Below are positions 16,443 through 24,851 of a DNA stretch of 44,656 nt, one piece after another. The stretch comes from Pantoea sp. 18069 (GTDB taxonomy: Bacteria; Pseudomonadota; Gammaproteobacteria; Burkholderiales; Burkholderiaceae_C). The stretch is from contig NZ_CACSJA010000040.1 in NCBI RefSeq assembly GCF_902706035.1, forward strand, positions 1-44,656. Reading direction: 5' to 3'. The notes beneath the pieces were generated by a model. The model searched no databases. It saw only the letters and a list, made by a program, of their open reading frames with translations, and was not told the DNA's origin. How positions within the stretch are numbered: position 1 is the stretch's first letter; each line of letters opens with the position of its first letter. A program made the position numbers and the translations under genes.

Positions 16443-17219
16443 ATGCTGCTGCTGCTGTCCCCCGCCAAATCCCTTGATTACGAATCCCCGCTGCCTGCGG
16501 GCCTGAAACACACGCTGCCGCCATTCATCGCGCAATCGAGCGAACTCATCGATGTGCTGCGGCTGCAGACGCCGCAGTCGCTGGCCGCGCTGATGGGCCT
16601 GAGCGACAAGCTCGCCGCATTGAATGTGGCGCGCTATGCGGCCTGGAGCCCCGAGTTCACCGCCGAGAACGCACGCCAGGCGCTGTTTGCGTTCAATGGC
16701 GATGTCTACGAAGGCTTGCAGGCGGGCACGCTGTCCAAGCCCGACATCGCCTGGGCCCAGGACCATCTGGCAATGCTCAGCGGCCTGTATGGCGTGCTGC
16801 GCCCGCTGGACCGCATGCAGCCCTACCGCCTCGAGATGGGCACGCGCCTGGCCACGCCCGCGGGCAGCAACCTGTATGCGTTCTGGGGCCGGCAGATCGC
16901 CGAGCACCTGAACCAGCGCCAGCAGGGCCAGGCCGATCCGGTCGTGGTCAACCTCGCGTCGCAGGAATACTTCAAGTCGGTGGACCGCAAGCACCTGCGC
17001 GCGCGCGTCGTCGAATGCGTGTTCGAGGACTTCAAGGCCGGCAAGTACAAGATCATCAGCTTCCACGCCAAGCGCGCGCGCGGCATGATGGCCCGCCACG
17101 CAGTGCAGCAGCGCCTCACACGGCCCGCACAGTTGCAAGGTTTTGCGGCCGAAGGCTATGCTTTTGCCGAGACGGCCTCGACCCCCGAACGCCTGGTGTT
17201 CCGTCGCAAGGCCGACTGA
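16443..17219 (+). CDS. yaaA: Peroxide stress protein YaaA (DUF328)
   Basis: A 258-residue protein of the YaaA family, which lowers free iron and protects DNA during peroxide stress in E. coli. The start MLLLLSPAKSLDYESP is the family N-terminus, so the ATG at 16443 is chosen over the upstream frame extension, and length then equals the E. coli protein. Conserved blocks include AFNGDVYEGL, GLYGVLRPLD, LYAFWG and ISFHAKRARG. It is the first gene after the rne terminator. Confidence 0.96.
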   Translation: MLLLLSPAKSLDYESPLPAGLKHTLPPFIAQSSELIDVLRLQTPQSLAALMGLSDKLAALNVARYAAWSPEFTAENARQALFAFNGDVYEGLQAGTLSKPDIAWAQDHLAMLSGLYGVLRPLDRMQPYRLEMGTRLATPAGSNLYAFWGRQIAEHLNQRQQGQADPVVVNLASQEYFKSVDRKHLRARVVECVFEDFKAGKYKIISFHAKRARGMMARHAVQQRLTRPAQLQGFAAEGYAFAETASTPERLVFRRKAD

Positions 17220-17298
17220 TCGCGCTGCACGGCCCCCGTTTCTTTTTCGCGCAGTTCAAAATAAGCGGTCAGGCCCAGGCCGCTTTCCCCTGATTGCC

Positions 17299-18153
17299 AT
17301 GCCCCATTCCATGACTTCCTCCTCGACAGCGCAAGGCCAGGCCGCTGCCAGCGCTTCCCCGCAACTGCGCCAATGGATCACCGAGCAGCGCCGCCTCGGC
17401 GTGCTCGACGCCACGCTGCTCACGGCAATGACCGCCGCGGGCTGGAACGAAAGCGTGGCGCGCGCAGCCCTGCAGGTGGCGCCGGTGCGCGCCGCGGCGG
17501 CCCTGCCCGAGCCCGACCTCGCGGACGAGCCGGGTACGATCGATGTGGGTGACCGCCAGGTGCGCGTACTGATGAGCATGACCGCGCCGCGCGTGGTGCT
17601 GTTCGGCCAGATCCTGTCCGATGCCGAGTGCGAGGCGCTGATCGCCGCCGCGCGGCCCCGGCTGTCGCGCTCGCTGACCGTGGAAACCGCGTCGGGCGGC
17701 GAGGAAATCAACGCCGACCGCACCAGCGACGGCATGTTCTTCCAGCGCGGCGAACTGCCGCTGGTGCAGCAGCTCGAAGAGCGCATCGCGCGGCTGCTCA
17801 ACTGGCCCATCGAAAACGGCGAAGGCCTGCAGGTGCTGCGCTACGGCCGGGGGGCCGAGTACAAGCCGCACCACGACTATTTCGACCCCACCGAGCCGGG
17901 CACGGCAAGCATCGTGCGCCGCGGCGGCCAGCGCGTGGGCACGCTGATCATCTACCTCAACGAGCCCATGCAAGGCGGCGCGACCATCTTCCCCGAAGTG
18001 CCGCTGCAGGTCGTGCCCCAGCGCGGCCATGCGGTATTTTTCAGCTACGACCGCCCCGATGTCACGACCCGCACGCTGCATGGCGGCGCGCCCGTGATCC
18101 TGGGCGAAAAATGGATAGCGACCAAATGGCTGCGCCAGGGCCGGTTTGACTAA
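17299..18153 (+). CDS. Prolyl 4-hydroxylase-like 2-oxoglutarate/Fe(II) dioxygenase
   Basis: A 284-residue dioxygenase with the P4H alpha-subunit catalytic fold in its C-terminal two-thirds. Iron ligands are H191-x-D193 (PHHDYFDP) and H261 (RTLHGGAP), and K271, ten residues later, should bind 2-oxoglutarate, as in collagen prolyl hydroxylase. Residues 22-62 form a separate small helical region (TLLTAMTAAGWNESVARAAL) that resembles a UBA-like domain. The start is ATG at 17299, with an alternative at 17311. Bacterial relatives hydroxylate prolines in proteins such as EF-Tu; the target here is unknown. Confidence 0.88.
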   Translation: MPHSMTSSSTAQGQAAASASPQLRQWITEQRRLGVLDATLLTAMTAAGWNESVARAALQVAPVRAAAALPEPDLADEPGTIDVGDRQVRVLMSMTAPRVVLFGQILSDAECEALIAAARPRLSRSLTVETASGGEEINADRTSDGMFFQRGELPLVQQLEERIARLLNWPIENGEGLQVLRYGRGAEYKPHHDYFDPTEPGTASIVRRGGQRVGTLIIYLNEPMQGGATIFPEVPLQVVPQRGHAVFFSYDRPDVTTRTLHGGAPVILGEKWIATKWLRQGRFD

Positions 18154-18242
18154 CCCGGCGGTTCCCGCCGGAGTTTTCGTTTCCCGCCGGTTTCACGCCC
18201 CTCTTCAACGGCACAGTCGCCGCACATTACTAGATTTTCCGA

Positions 18243-19088
18243 ATGAACACCCCTGAACACTCGCAGCTGGGCAAGCCCTCTGCGTACATCGACCAGTACG
18301 ACGCCAGCCTGCTGTTTCCGCTGCCGCGCCAACCCAAGCGCGCCGAGCTGGGCCTGGGCGAGCAACCACCGTTCTTTGGCGCCGACCTCTGGACCGCATT
18401 CGAGCTGTCCTGGCTCAACCTGCGCGGCAAGCCCCAGGTCGCGCTCGCGCATGTGACCATTCCCTGCGAAACGCCCAACATCATCGAGAGCAAGTCGTTC
18501 AAGCTCTACCTCAACAGCTTCAACAATGCGCGTTTCGCCGATGCCGGCGAAGTCCAGGCGCGGCTGCGTGCAGACCTGAGCGAAGCCGCCTGGCGCGGCA
18601 GCGCGCAAGGCGCCACCGTGGGCGTGCAACTGCTGCTGCCCGAAATGTTCGACCGCCAGCAGGTGCATGAATTCGACGGCATCAGCCTGGACCGCCTCGA
18701 TGTCGAGTGCACGCACTACCAGCCCGCGCCCGAACTGCTGCGCGCCGACGCCAGCCTGCCCGCGGTCACGGAAACACTGACCAGCAACCTGCTCAAGAGC
18801 AATTGCCTGGTCACGGGCCAGCCCGACTGGGGCAGCGTGCAGATCCGCTACACGGGCGCCAAGATCGACGAGGAAGGCCTGCTGCAATACATCGTGAGCT
18901 TTCGCAACCACAACGAATTCCACGAGCAGTGCGTGGAGCGCATCTTCATGGACATCTGGCGCCGCTGCGCGCCGCTCAAGCTCTCGGTCTATGCGCGCTA
19001 TACCCGCCGCGGCGGCCTGGACATCAACCCGCTGCGCACCAGCCACCCGCAGGCGCTGCCGGGCAATATCCGCAACGCAAGACAATGA
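18243..19088 (+). CDS. queF: NADPH-dependent 7-cyano-7-deazaguanine reductase QueF
   Basis: QueF reduces preQ0 to preQ1 in queuosine tRNA modification. The 281-residue length marks the long two-half type of E. coli. The signature ESKSFKLYLNSFN (residues 82-94) and the nucleophile Cys188 in SNCLVTGQPDWG with Asp195 are intact. The end has HEQCVERIF and YARYTRRGG. No other queuosine gene is in the window and I see no preQ1 riboswitch upstream. It converges on the chemoreceptor gene. Confidence 0.97.
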   Translation: MNTPEHSQLGKPSAYIDQYDASLLFPLPRQPKRAELGLGEQPPFFGADLWTAFELSWLNLRGKPQVALAHVTIPCETPNIIESKSFKLYLNSFNNARFADAGEVQARLRADLSEAAWRGSAQGATVGVQLLLPEMFDRQQVHEFDGISLDRLDVECTHYQPAPELLRADASLPAVTETLTSNLLKSNCLVTGQPDWGSVQIRYTGAKIDEEGLLQYIVSFRNHNEFHEQCVERIFMDIWRRCAPLKLSVYARYTRRGGLDINPLRTSHPQALPGNIRNARQ

Positions 19089-19126
19089 ACAAGGCCCCCA
19101 CGTTCGCCCACTGCGTGTGGCTCTCG

Positions 19127-19147
19127 CCGGGGGGCGCAGCCCCCCGG
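19127..19147. terminator. Perfect 9-bp hairpin between convergent queF and chemoreceptor gene
   Basis: CCGGGGGGC (19127-19135) pairs with GCCCCCCGG (19139-19147) around GCA. It lies midway between the two stop codons, where a bidirectional terminator would be placed. There is no T tract on either side, so this may be a REP-like structure instead. Confidence 0.55.
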
Positions 19148-19156
19148 TGAAAAGCA

Positions 19157-20716
19157 TCAATCCAGCTTGAACACCGCCACCGACCGCCGCAGCATCTGCG
19201 CGCGACTGCCCAGCGAAGCGGCCGATGCGGCCGACTGCTCGACCAGCGCGGCGTTCTGCTGCGTCACCGCATCGAGCTGGGCCACGGCCTCGTTGACCTG
19301 GCCTATGCCTATCGACTGCTCGCGCGTGGCGATGCTGATCTGGTGCACCAGGCTGCCCACGCGGTCCACGGCGGTGACCATGCCCTGGATGGTGTCGCCG
19401 GCCTGGGCCATGCGCGCATTGCCGTCGTTGATGCCGTCGACGGTGCTGTTGATCAGCATGCCGATTTCCTTGGCCGAGGCCGCGCTGCGCTGCGCGAGCG
19501 CGCGCACTTCACCGGCGACCACCGCAAAGCCCCGGCCCTGCTCGCCCGCGCGTGCGGCTTCGACAGCGGCGTTGAGGGCCAGCAGGTTGGTCTGAAACGC
19601 AATGCTTTCGATCACGCCTATGATTTCGCGCATGCGCGTGGAGGAGCCGCGGATGCGCTCCATGGCCGCACCGACTTCCTGGATAGCAGCGCCGCCGCGG
19701 CTCGCGACCAGCGTGCTCTGTTCGCTTTCACCGGCCATGCGCTGCGCGGTCTCGGCCGTCTGGCTGACGGTGCCCGACAGCTCCTCCATCGACGCCGCGG
19801 TCTGCTGCAGGTTGGTGGCCTGCGATTCGGTGCGGTTGGCGAGGTCGGCGCTGCCCTGGGCGATTTCCTGCGAAGTCCGGGCGAAGCTCTGGACATCGTG
19901 CAGCACATCGCCGAGCACGGCGCGCAGATTGATCTGGATCTGCTGCATGCGGCGCAGCATGGTGCCCATCGCGCCCGCATAGCGGTTGTCGGGCGCGGTC
20001 ATGAGATTGCAGCCCGCGAGGTCGGAAGCGAACTGGCCCGCGGCTTCGAGGCCGGCCGCGCAGCGCGAGTGGAAACGCCACAGCACCCAGGCCGAGCCCA
20101 AGGCCAGCACCGCCAGCCGCGTGCCCCAGGCCAGCGGCCCCGACCAGCCCAGCAGGTCGGGCAGCAGGGTCAGCGCGGCCACCACGGCCAGCATCAGCGC
20201 CATGCGCGCCGTGAGCCCCAGGTCATGCCACAGGCTGGCCATGCTGCGCCAGCCCAGCTGGCGCACTTCACCGCCGCGCAGGCGCAAAGTGGCCTGGCCC
20301 GAGGCCTCTTCGGCGCGCATGCGCGCATACAGGGCTTCGGCTTCGCGCACTTCGGCGGCACCGGGTTTGCTGCGCACCGACATATAGCCACGCGGCTTGC
20401 CGTTCTCCATGACCGGCGTGACGTTCGCGCTGACCCAGTAGTGGTCGCCGTTCTTGCGGCGGTTCTTGACCAGGCCGGTCCAGGGATAGCCATGGGCGAT
20501 CGTGCGCCACATGTCCTTGAACGCCGCGGCGGGCATGTCGGGGTGGCGCACCAGATTGTGCGGCTGCCCCATCAGTTCCTCGTAGGAATAACCGCTGACG
20601 CGCGCGAATGCCGCGTTGCAATGGGTGATTTCGCCCTTGGTATTGGTTGTCGAGACCAACAGCTCACCGTCTGAAAAATCATGGTTGTTTTGGGTGACGG
20701 GCAAATTGACGCGCAT
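19157..20716 (-). CDS. PAS-containing methyl-accepting chemotaxis protein, Aer-like
   Basis: A 519-residue aerotaxis-type receptor. The N-terminal PAS domain (about 15-125) contains CNAAFARVSGYSYEEL, HNLVRHPDMP and NRRKNGDHYW, the pattern of Aer PAS domains that bind FAD. A hydrophobic hairpin at about 165-215 anchors it without a periplasmic domain. The signalling half ends with the hairpin tip ESIAFQTNLLALNAAVEAARAGEQGRGFAVVAGEVRALAQRS. The ATG at 20716 is preceded by GAGGAG, so the upstream 31-codon extension is rejected. An FNR-type site lies upstream. Likely role: steering towards preferred oxygen or redox levels. Confidence 0.93.
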   Translation of the reverse strand: MRVNLPVTQNNHDFSDGELLVSTTNTKGEITHCNAAFARVSGYSYEELMGQPHNLVRHPDMPAAAFKDMWRTIAHGYPWTGLVKNRRKNGDHYWVSANVTPVMENGKPRGYMSVRSKPGAAEVREAEALYARMRAEEASGQATLRLRGGEVRQLGWRSMASLWHDLGLTARMALMLAVVAALTLLPDLLGWSGPLAWGTRLAVLALGSAWVLWRFHSRCAAGLEAAGQFASDLAGCNLMTAPDNRYAGAMGTMLRRMQQIQINLRAVLGDVLHDVQSFARTSQEIAQGSADLANRTESQATNLQQTAASMEELSGTVSQTAETAQRMAGESEQSTLVASRGGAAIQEVGAAMERIRGSSTRMREIIGVIESIAFQTNLLALNAAVEAARAGEQGRGFAVVAGEVRALAQRSAASAKEIGMLINSTVDGINDGNARMAQAGDTIQGMVTAVDRVGSLVHQISIATREQSIGIGQVNEAVAQLDAVTQQNAALVEQSAASAASLGSRAQMLRRSVAVFKLD

Positions 20717-20801
20717 GCAGTGAACTCCTCGGTATCGCTTGTCTTTGGGTTTGTCATGCGGGCTGGGCGCGGCCCGCAGGCATGGCCATGGAATGGCCTG
20801 G

Positions 20802-20843
20802 ATTGTCATCTTCGCACAGACGATGCAAATTGATACAAGTCAA
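20802..20843 (-). promoter_or_regulatory. FNR/Anr box and -10 box of the aerotaxis receptor gene
   Basis: On the minus strand TTGAC-TTGT-ATCAA (20830-20843) matches the FNR consensus TTGAT-N4-ATCAA at nine of ten positions. Exactly 22 bases downstream is GACAAT (20802-20807), a four-of-six match to TATAAT. This places the box centre at about -41.5, the class II FNR activator geometry. The box overlaps the dinB stop codon. The spacing was counted by hand. Confidence 0.55.
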
Positions 20844-22087
20844 AAAAGCGGCGCAGTATAGGGATCGGCTACTGGACGCTGACGCGTGCCGGGGCGCGGC
20901 CCTTGCGCCAGCAATGCCTGCGCGTCGCCGCTCCTGACCAGCGCGCCCACGCGCACGCCCAGCAGGCGCAGCCGCTGCGCCAGCGGCACGCGCTTGAGGC
21001 ACTGGCCGGCCGCAAGCCGTATCGCCGCGGCATCGGCCACGGGCAGCTCCAGCGTGATGTCGCGCGTCGCGGTCTTGAAGTCGGCATAGCGCAGCTTGAT
21101 GCCTATGGTCCGGCCCGAATAGCCTTTGCGCTGCAGGTCGGCCGCCACCTGCTCGCACAGCGCGGTGAAGACCGCGCCCAGTTCCTCGCGGTCTTCGCGC
21201 GCATGCAGGTCACGCTCGAACGTGGTTTCGCGGCTCATGCTCACCGGCTCGCTCTCGGTGACCACGGGACGGTCATCGCGCCCCCAGGCCGCTTCGTGCA
21301 GCCAGGCGCCATGGGACTTGCCGAAATGCTGCAGCAGCCAGGCGCGCGGGCGCGCCGCGAGGTCGGCAATGGTCTCGATTCCCAGTGCCTGCAGTTTGGC
21401 TTCGGACTTGGGGCCTATGCCGTTGATCTTGCGGCAGGCCAGCGGCCAGATCAGTGCCTGCAGGTCATCGGCCTGGACGATAGAAATGCCCTGCGGCTTG
21501 TTGAACTCGCTGGCCATCTTGGCGAGCAGCTTGTTGGGCGCAACCCCGATCGAGCAGCTCAGGCCCGTGGCATCGGCAATGGCGCCCTGCATCAGCCTGG
21601 CGAGCGAACGCCCGCCCTGGCGCTGGCCGCCGGGCACGTCGGTGAAGTCAATGTAGACCTCGTCCACGCCGCGGTCCTCCATCAGCGGCGCCATCGACAG
21701 CACGACTTCCTTGAACAGCCGCGAATAGCGCCGGTACTCGGCAAAATCGACGGGCAGCAGGATGGCCTGCGGGCACAGGCGCGCGGCCTTCATCAGGCCC
21801 ATCGCCGAGCCTATGCCGAACTGGCGCGCCGCATAGGTCGCGGTGGTGATCACGCCGCGCCCGGTGTAGTCCTTGAGCAGCGGAAATTCCGCGACCGGAA
21901 TCGCCGACAGCGGCTGGCCCGCATAGCGCTGCAAGAGCGCGTTGTCGGGCGCGCGCCGGCCGCCGCCTATCACCAGCGGCAGGCCCTTGAGCTGCGGGTA
22001 GCGCAGCAGTTCGACCGACGCATAGAACGCGTCCATGTCGAGGTGGGCAATGCGGCGCGGCAGCGGCGTTTCGGCGGAATCAGTCAC
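20840..22087 (-). CDS. dinB: DNA polymerase IV
   Basis: A Y-family translesion polymerase of 415 residues. The catalytic acidic residues are in HLDMDAFYASVE (Asp17, Asp19) and DEVYIDF; the helix-hairpin-helix region is KINGIGPKSEAKL, and a little-finger domain follows (YSGRTIGIKLRYADFKTATR). Between PLVIGGG and GVITTATYAAR the protein has about 30 extra residues compared with E. coli DinB. There is no good ATG: I chose GTG at 22087 (VTDSAETPLPRR), and an upstream extension is possible. No LexA box is evident to me. The C-terminus lacks a clear clamp-binding motif. Confidence 0.93.
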   Translation of the reverse strand: MTDSAETPLPRRIAHLDMDAFYASVELLRYPQLKGLPLVIGGGRRAPDNALLQRYAGQPLSAIPVAEFPLLKDYTGRGVITTATYAARQFGIGSAMGLMKAARLCPQAILLPVDFAEYRRYSRLFKEVVLSMAPLMEDRGVDEVYIDFTDVPGGQRQGGRSLARLMQGAIADATGLSCSIGVAPNKLLAKMASEFNKPQGISIVQADDLQALIWPLACRKINGIGPKSEAKLQALGIETIADLAARPRAWLLQHFGKSHGAWLHEAAWGRDDRPVVTESEPVSMSRETTFERDLHAREDREELGAVFTALCEQVAADLQRKGYSGRTIGIKLRYADFKTATRDITLELPVADAAAIRLAAGQCLKRVPLAQRLRLLGVRVGALVRSGDAQALLAQGPRPGTRQRPVADPYTAPLF

Positions 22088-22200
22088 GCCCGCAATTGTG
22101 CTTGCAGCGACCAGCCTTTGTCCGCTCCGGCACAGACAGCCCTGCGACAGACTCAGCGACCAATCTGCAAAACCGGCGCCTTCCAGCATGGAGGCAGCGA

Positions 22201-22298
22201 GGAAGGGCCGCCCCGCACCGAGGCTGCCGTCCCTAGCCGGGCGCCCCCCTCCACCGAAGGATGAGAGGGGGAAGAGGCGAAGCCTCTCAGGGGGTGCT
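22201..22298 (+). repeat. 98-bp hairpin repeat, copy 2
   Basis: A gap-free match to 9391-9488 with eight differences. The hairpin is AGAGGC-GAA-GCCTCT (22273-22287), followed by CAGGGGGTGCT. Two adjacent base pairs differ from copy 1 by matched changes on both arms. It ends two bases before the stop codon of a minus-strand gene, the same placement as copy 1. Confidence 0.9.
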
Positions 22299-22300
22299 TT

Positions 22301-23224
22301 CTAATACTCCAGTGTGACCAGCACCAATCCGCAAAGCATCAGCAGCATGCCGATTTTCTCGGGCCAGCTCAGCGGCTCGCGCAGCACGCGGCGCGAGACC
22401 AGATAGCTGAACACCACCTCGACCATGCCCAGCGTGCGCACCTGGGCCGCGCCCTGCATCGCATAGGCGCTGAACCAGGCCATGGATGCGGCCGCGCCCA
22501 TGCTGCCCGCGACCAGCGACACGCGCCAGGCGCGCCACACCGGCGCCATGCCGCCCGGATGGCGCCATGCCACCCAGGCACCGAGCACCAGCGATTGCAG
22601 GGTCTGGGCCAGCACCACGCCCCAGGCGCCATTGATCCACGGGGAAGCCTCGTTGAGCGCCAGCGCCGCACCGCGAAAACCGACGGAGGCAATCGCAAAG
22701 CAGGCGCCGCAGGCCAGGCCGTAGAGCGCCGAGCGGCTGAACCAGGCCGACAGCGACCAGCGCCGGTCACGCGGCGGCAGCGACAGCGTCAGTACGCCCA
22801 CCGTGGCGATCACCATCGCCACGACCGCCAGCGTCGTCGGCAGTTCATGCAGAAACACGGCAGCGAACAAGGCCACCTGCAGCACTTCGGTCTTGGACAT
22901 GGTCACCGCGACCGCGAAGTTGCGCTCCTTCATTGCCAGCAGCAGCATGGCCGTCGCCCCCACCTGGAACAGCGCGCCCAGCGCAATCCAGCCCAGGTAG
23001 GCGGCGCTGAAATGCGGCAAGGCGCGCGGCGTCAGCACATAGAGCAGGCCCAGCCAGAGCAGCGCAAACGGCAGGCCGTAGAGAAAGCGCACCAGCGTCG
23101 CGGGCAGGGTGCCTATGGCCTGGGTCAGCGAGCGCTGGGCGGTGTTGCGCGCGGTCTGGGCCAGGGCCGCGAACAGCACAATGGGCACCCAGAGCCAGGT
23201 GGAATCAATCAGGGAAGAAGACAT
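22301..23224 (-). CDS. EamA/DMT-type membrane transporter
   Basis: A 307-residue inner-membrane protein with about ten hydrophobic helices in two similar halves, the drug/metabolite transporter layout. The first half has AQTARNTAQRSLTQ and VGVLTLSLPPRDRR at the half junction; the second ends with VVFSYLVSRRVLREPLSWPEKIG, the conserved end of EamA domains. The ATG at 23224 is the only good start. Substrate is unknown. The 3' end abuts repeat copy 2; lldD-like lies upstream on the same strand, 123 bases away with a hairpin between. Confidence 0.88.
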   Translation of the reverse strand: MSSSLIDSTWLWVPIVLFAALAQTARNTAQRSLTQAIGTLPATLVRFLYGLPFALLWLGLLYVLTPRALPHFSAAYLGWIALGALFQVGATAMLLLAMKERNFAVAVTMSKTEVLQVALFAAVFLHELPTTLAVVAMVIATVGVLTLSLPPRDRRWSLSAWFSRSALYGLACGACFAIASVGFRGAALALNEASPWINGAWGVVLAQTLQSLVLGAWVAWRHPGGMAPVWRAWRVSLVAGSMGAAASMAWFSAYAMQGAAQVRTLGMVEVVFSYLVSRRVLREPLSWPEKIGMLLMLCGLVLVTLEY

Positions 23225-23288
23225 GCAGCAGGAAACGGGAATGGGAGCGGACGCCCCGTGCCCGCAGCATAGCGCCCCGGGGACGCGC

Positions 23289-23317
23289 GCGGCAGCGCTT
23301 TTGGCGAAGCGCGCCGC
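23289..23317 (-). terminator. Hairpin downstream of the hydroxyacid dehydrogenase gene
   Basis: On the minus strand GCGGC-GCGCTT (complement of 23307-23317) pairs with AAGCGC-T-GCCGC (complement of 23289-23300), an 11-bp stem with a single bulge and a six-base loop. It lies 31 bases after the stop codon at 23348. No T tract follows, so termination by this hairpin alone is uncertain. Confidence 0.45.
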
Positions 23318-23347
23318 AGCGATCAGAGATTGCTGCGCCTGCCCCGT

Positions 23348-24529
23348 TCAAGCGGCGGGAAAGGGCAGTGGGTAGCTGCCCGGAACCAGGATGGAGCGGT
23401 CCACCTGATCGATCTGCGTGCGGCCGCAGAACGCCATGCTGATGTCGAGTTCGCGCTGGATGATTTCAAGCGCGCGCGTCACGCCGGGCTGGCCGTAGGC
23501 GCCCAGGCCATAGAGAAAGCTGCGTCCGATCAGCGTGCCCTGCGCGCCGAGCGCGCGCGCCTTGAGCACGTCCTGGCCGCTGCGTATGCCGCCGTCCATC
23601 CAGATTTCGATGTTCTTGCCCACGGCGCAGGCGATGGATGGCAGCGCCGCGATCGACGACGGCGCGCCGTCGAGCTGGCGCCCGCCGTGGTTGCTCACGA
23701 CCAGCGCGTCAGCGCCGCTGTCCACGGCCAGGCGCGCGTCCTCGGCGTCCATGATGCCCTTGAGAATGATCTTGCCGCCCCAGCGCTTCTTGATCCATTC
23801 GACGTCGGCCCAGCTCAGCTGCGGGTCGAACTGCTCGGCCGTCCACGACGACAGCGACGACAGGTCGGACACGCCCTTGGCATGGCCGACGATGTTGCCG
23901 AAGCTGCGCCGCTTCGTGCCCAGCATGCCCAGGCACCAGCGCGGCTTGGTCGCAAGGTTGAGCAGATTGGTCAGCGTCGGGCGCGGCGGCGTCGACAGGC
24001 CGTTCTTGATGTCCTTGTGGCGCTGGCCCAGGATCTGCAGGTCGAGCGTGATCTGCAGCGCCGAGCAGTTCGCGGCCTGGGCGCGCTCGATCAGGTTCTC
24101 GACGAAGGAGCGGTCGCGCATCACGTACAGCTGGAACCAGAACGGGTGGCGGTCCGTGGCCTCGGCCACGTCCTCGAGCGAGCAGATGCCCATGGTCGAC
24201 AACGTGAACGGAATGCCGAACGCCTTGGCCGCGCGCGCGCCGAGGATTTCGCCGTCGGCATGCTGCATGCCCGTGAGCCCCGTGGGCGCGATCGCCACGG
24301 GCATGGCGACTTCCTGGCCCAGCATGGTGCTGCGCGTGCTGCGGCCGCTGAGGTTCACGGCCACGCGCTGGCGCAGCTTGATGCGCTGGAAGTCGTCTTC
24401 GTTGGCGCGATAGGTGCCCTGGGTGTACGAGCCCGAGTCCGCATAGTCATAGAACATGCGCGGCACACGGCGCTGGGCCACGGCGCGCAGGTCTTCGATG
24501 CAGGTGATTTTGGAAAGATCGGATGCCAC
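23348..24529 (-). CDS. FMN-dependent alpha-hydroxy-acid dehydrogenase (LldD-like)
   Basis: A 393-residue flavoenzyme oxidising a 2-hydroxy acid such as L-lactate to the 2-keto acid. It has the N-terminal AQRRVPRMFYDYADSGS, the FMN-binding PVAIAPTGLTGMQHADGE, ILKGIMDAEDA and the active-site SNHGGRQLD with the catalytic His and Arg, then WMDGGIRSGQDVLKA. The start is GTG at 24529, with AAAGGGC seven bases before it. It is close to LldD in length; glycolate or mandelate oxidation is an alternative. No lactate permease or LldR regulator is adjacent. Confidence 0.9.
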   Translation of the reverse strand: MASDLSKITCIEDLRAVAQRRVPRMFYDYADSGSYTQGTYRANEDDFQRIKLRQRVAVNLSGRSTRSTMLGQEVAMPVAIAPTGLTGMQHADGEILGARAAKAFGIPFTLSTMGICSLEDVAEATDRHPFWFQLYVMRDRSFVENLIERAQAANCSALQITLDLQILGQRHKDIKNGLSTPPRPTLTNLLNLATKPRWCLGMLGTKRRSFGNIVGHAKGVSDLSSLSSWTAEQFDPQLSWADVEWIKKRWGGKIILKGIMDAEDARLAVDSGADALVVSNHGGRQLDGAPSSIAALPSIACAVGKNIEIWMDGGIRSGQDVLKARALGAQGTLIGRSFLYGLGAYGQPGVTRALEIIQRELDISMAFCGRTQIDQVDRSILVPGSYPLPFPAA

Positions 24530-24647
24530 GGTTTGCCCTTTTTCTATTCAGGCTGCATCGTAATGCGCGGTGGCAGCGCTGTGGGGCTGGGGTGCTGAAA
24601 GGATTTGGCGGGGCGTGAAATTTTGTGCAGTGAATACCGCCGCCAAC

Positions 24648-24840
24648 CCGTTTGTGGTGAGGCTCACTGGGCGGGCTCGTCGAGCCATGAACGGCCTGTG
24701 CTCGAGCAAGGGTGGCGGCTTTCGTGCTGCGCTTTCATTTATCGTGCAGACGTTCACCCCTCGACAAGTTCAGGGCGAACGGTTTTTCCGTTCGTGGTGA
24801 GCTTCGCTAGGCGCGCCCGTCGGACCATGAACGGCCTGTC
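24648..24840 (+). repeat. Palindromic dispersed repeats in a gene-free stretch
   Basis: The 322-base gap 24530-24851 holds two copies of one repeat. Copy A (24648-24703) and the right arm of copy B (24788-24840) share GTGGTGAG, a variable middle with CGTCG, then CCATGAACGGCCTGT. Copy B also has a left arm (24751-24782) of opposite orientation, and the arms meet in CGAACGG-TTTTT-CCGTTCG (24776-24794). Another copy is at 9279-9336. I see no gene in the gap. Confidence 0.75.
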
Positions 24841-24851
24841 CTCAAAAGTTC

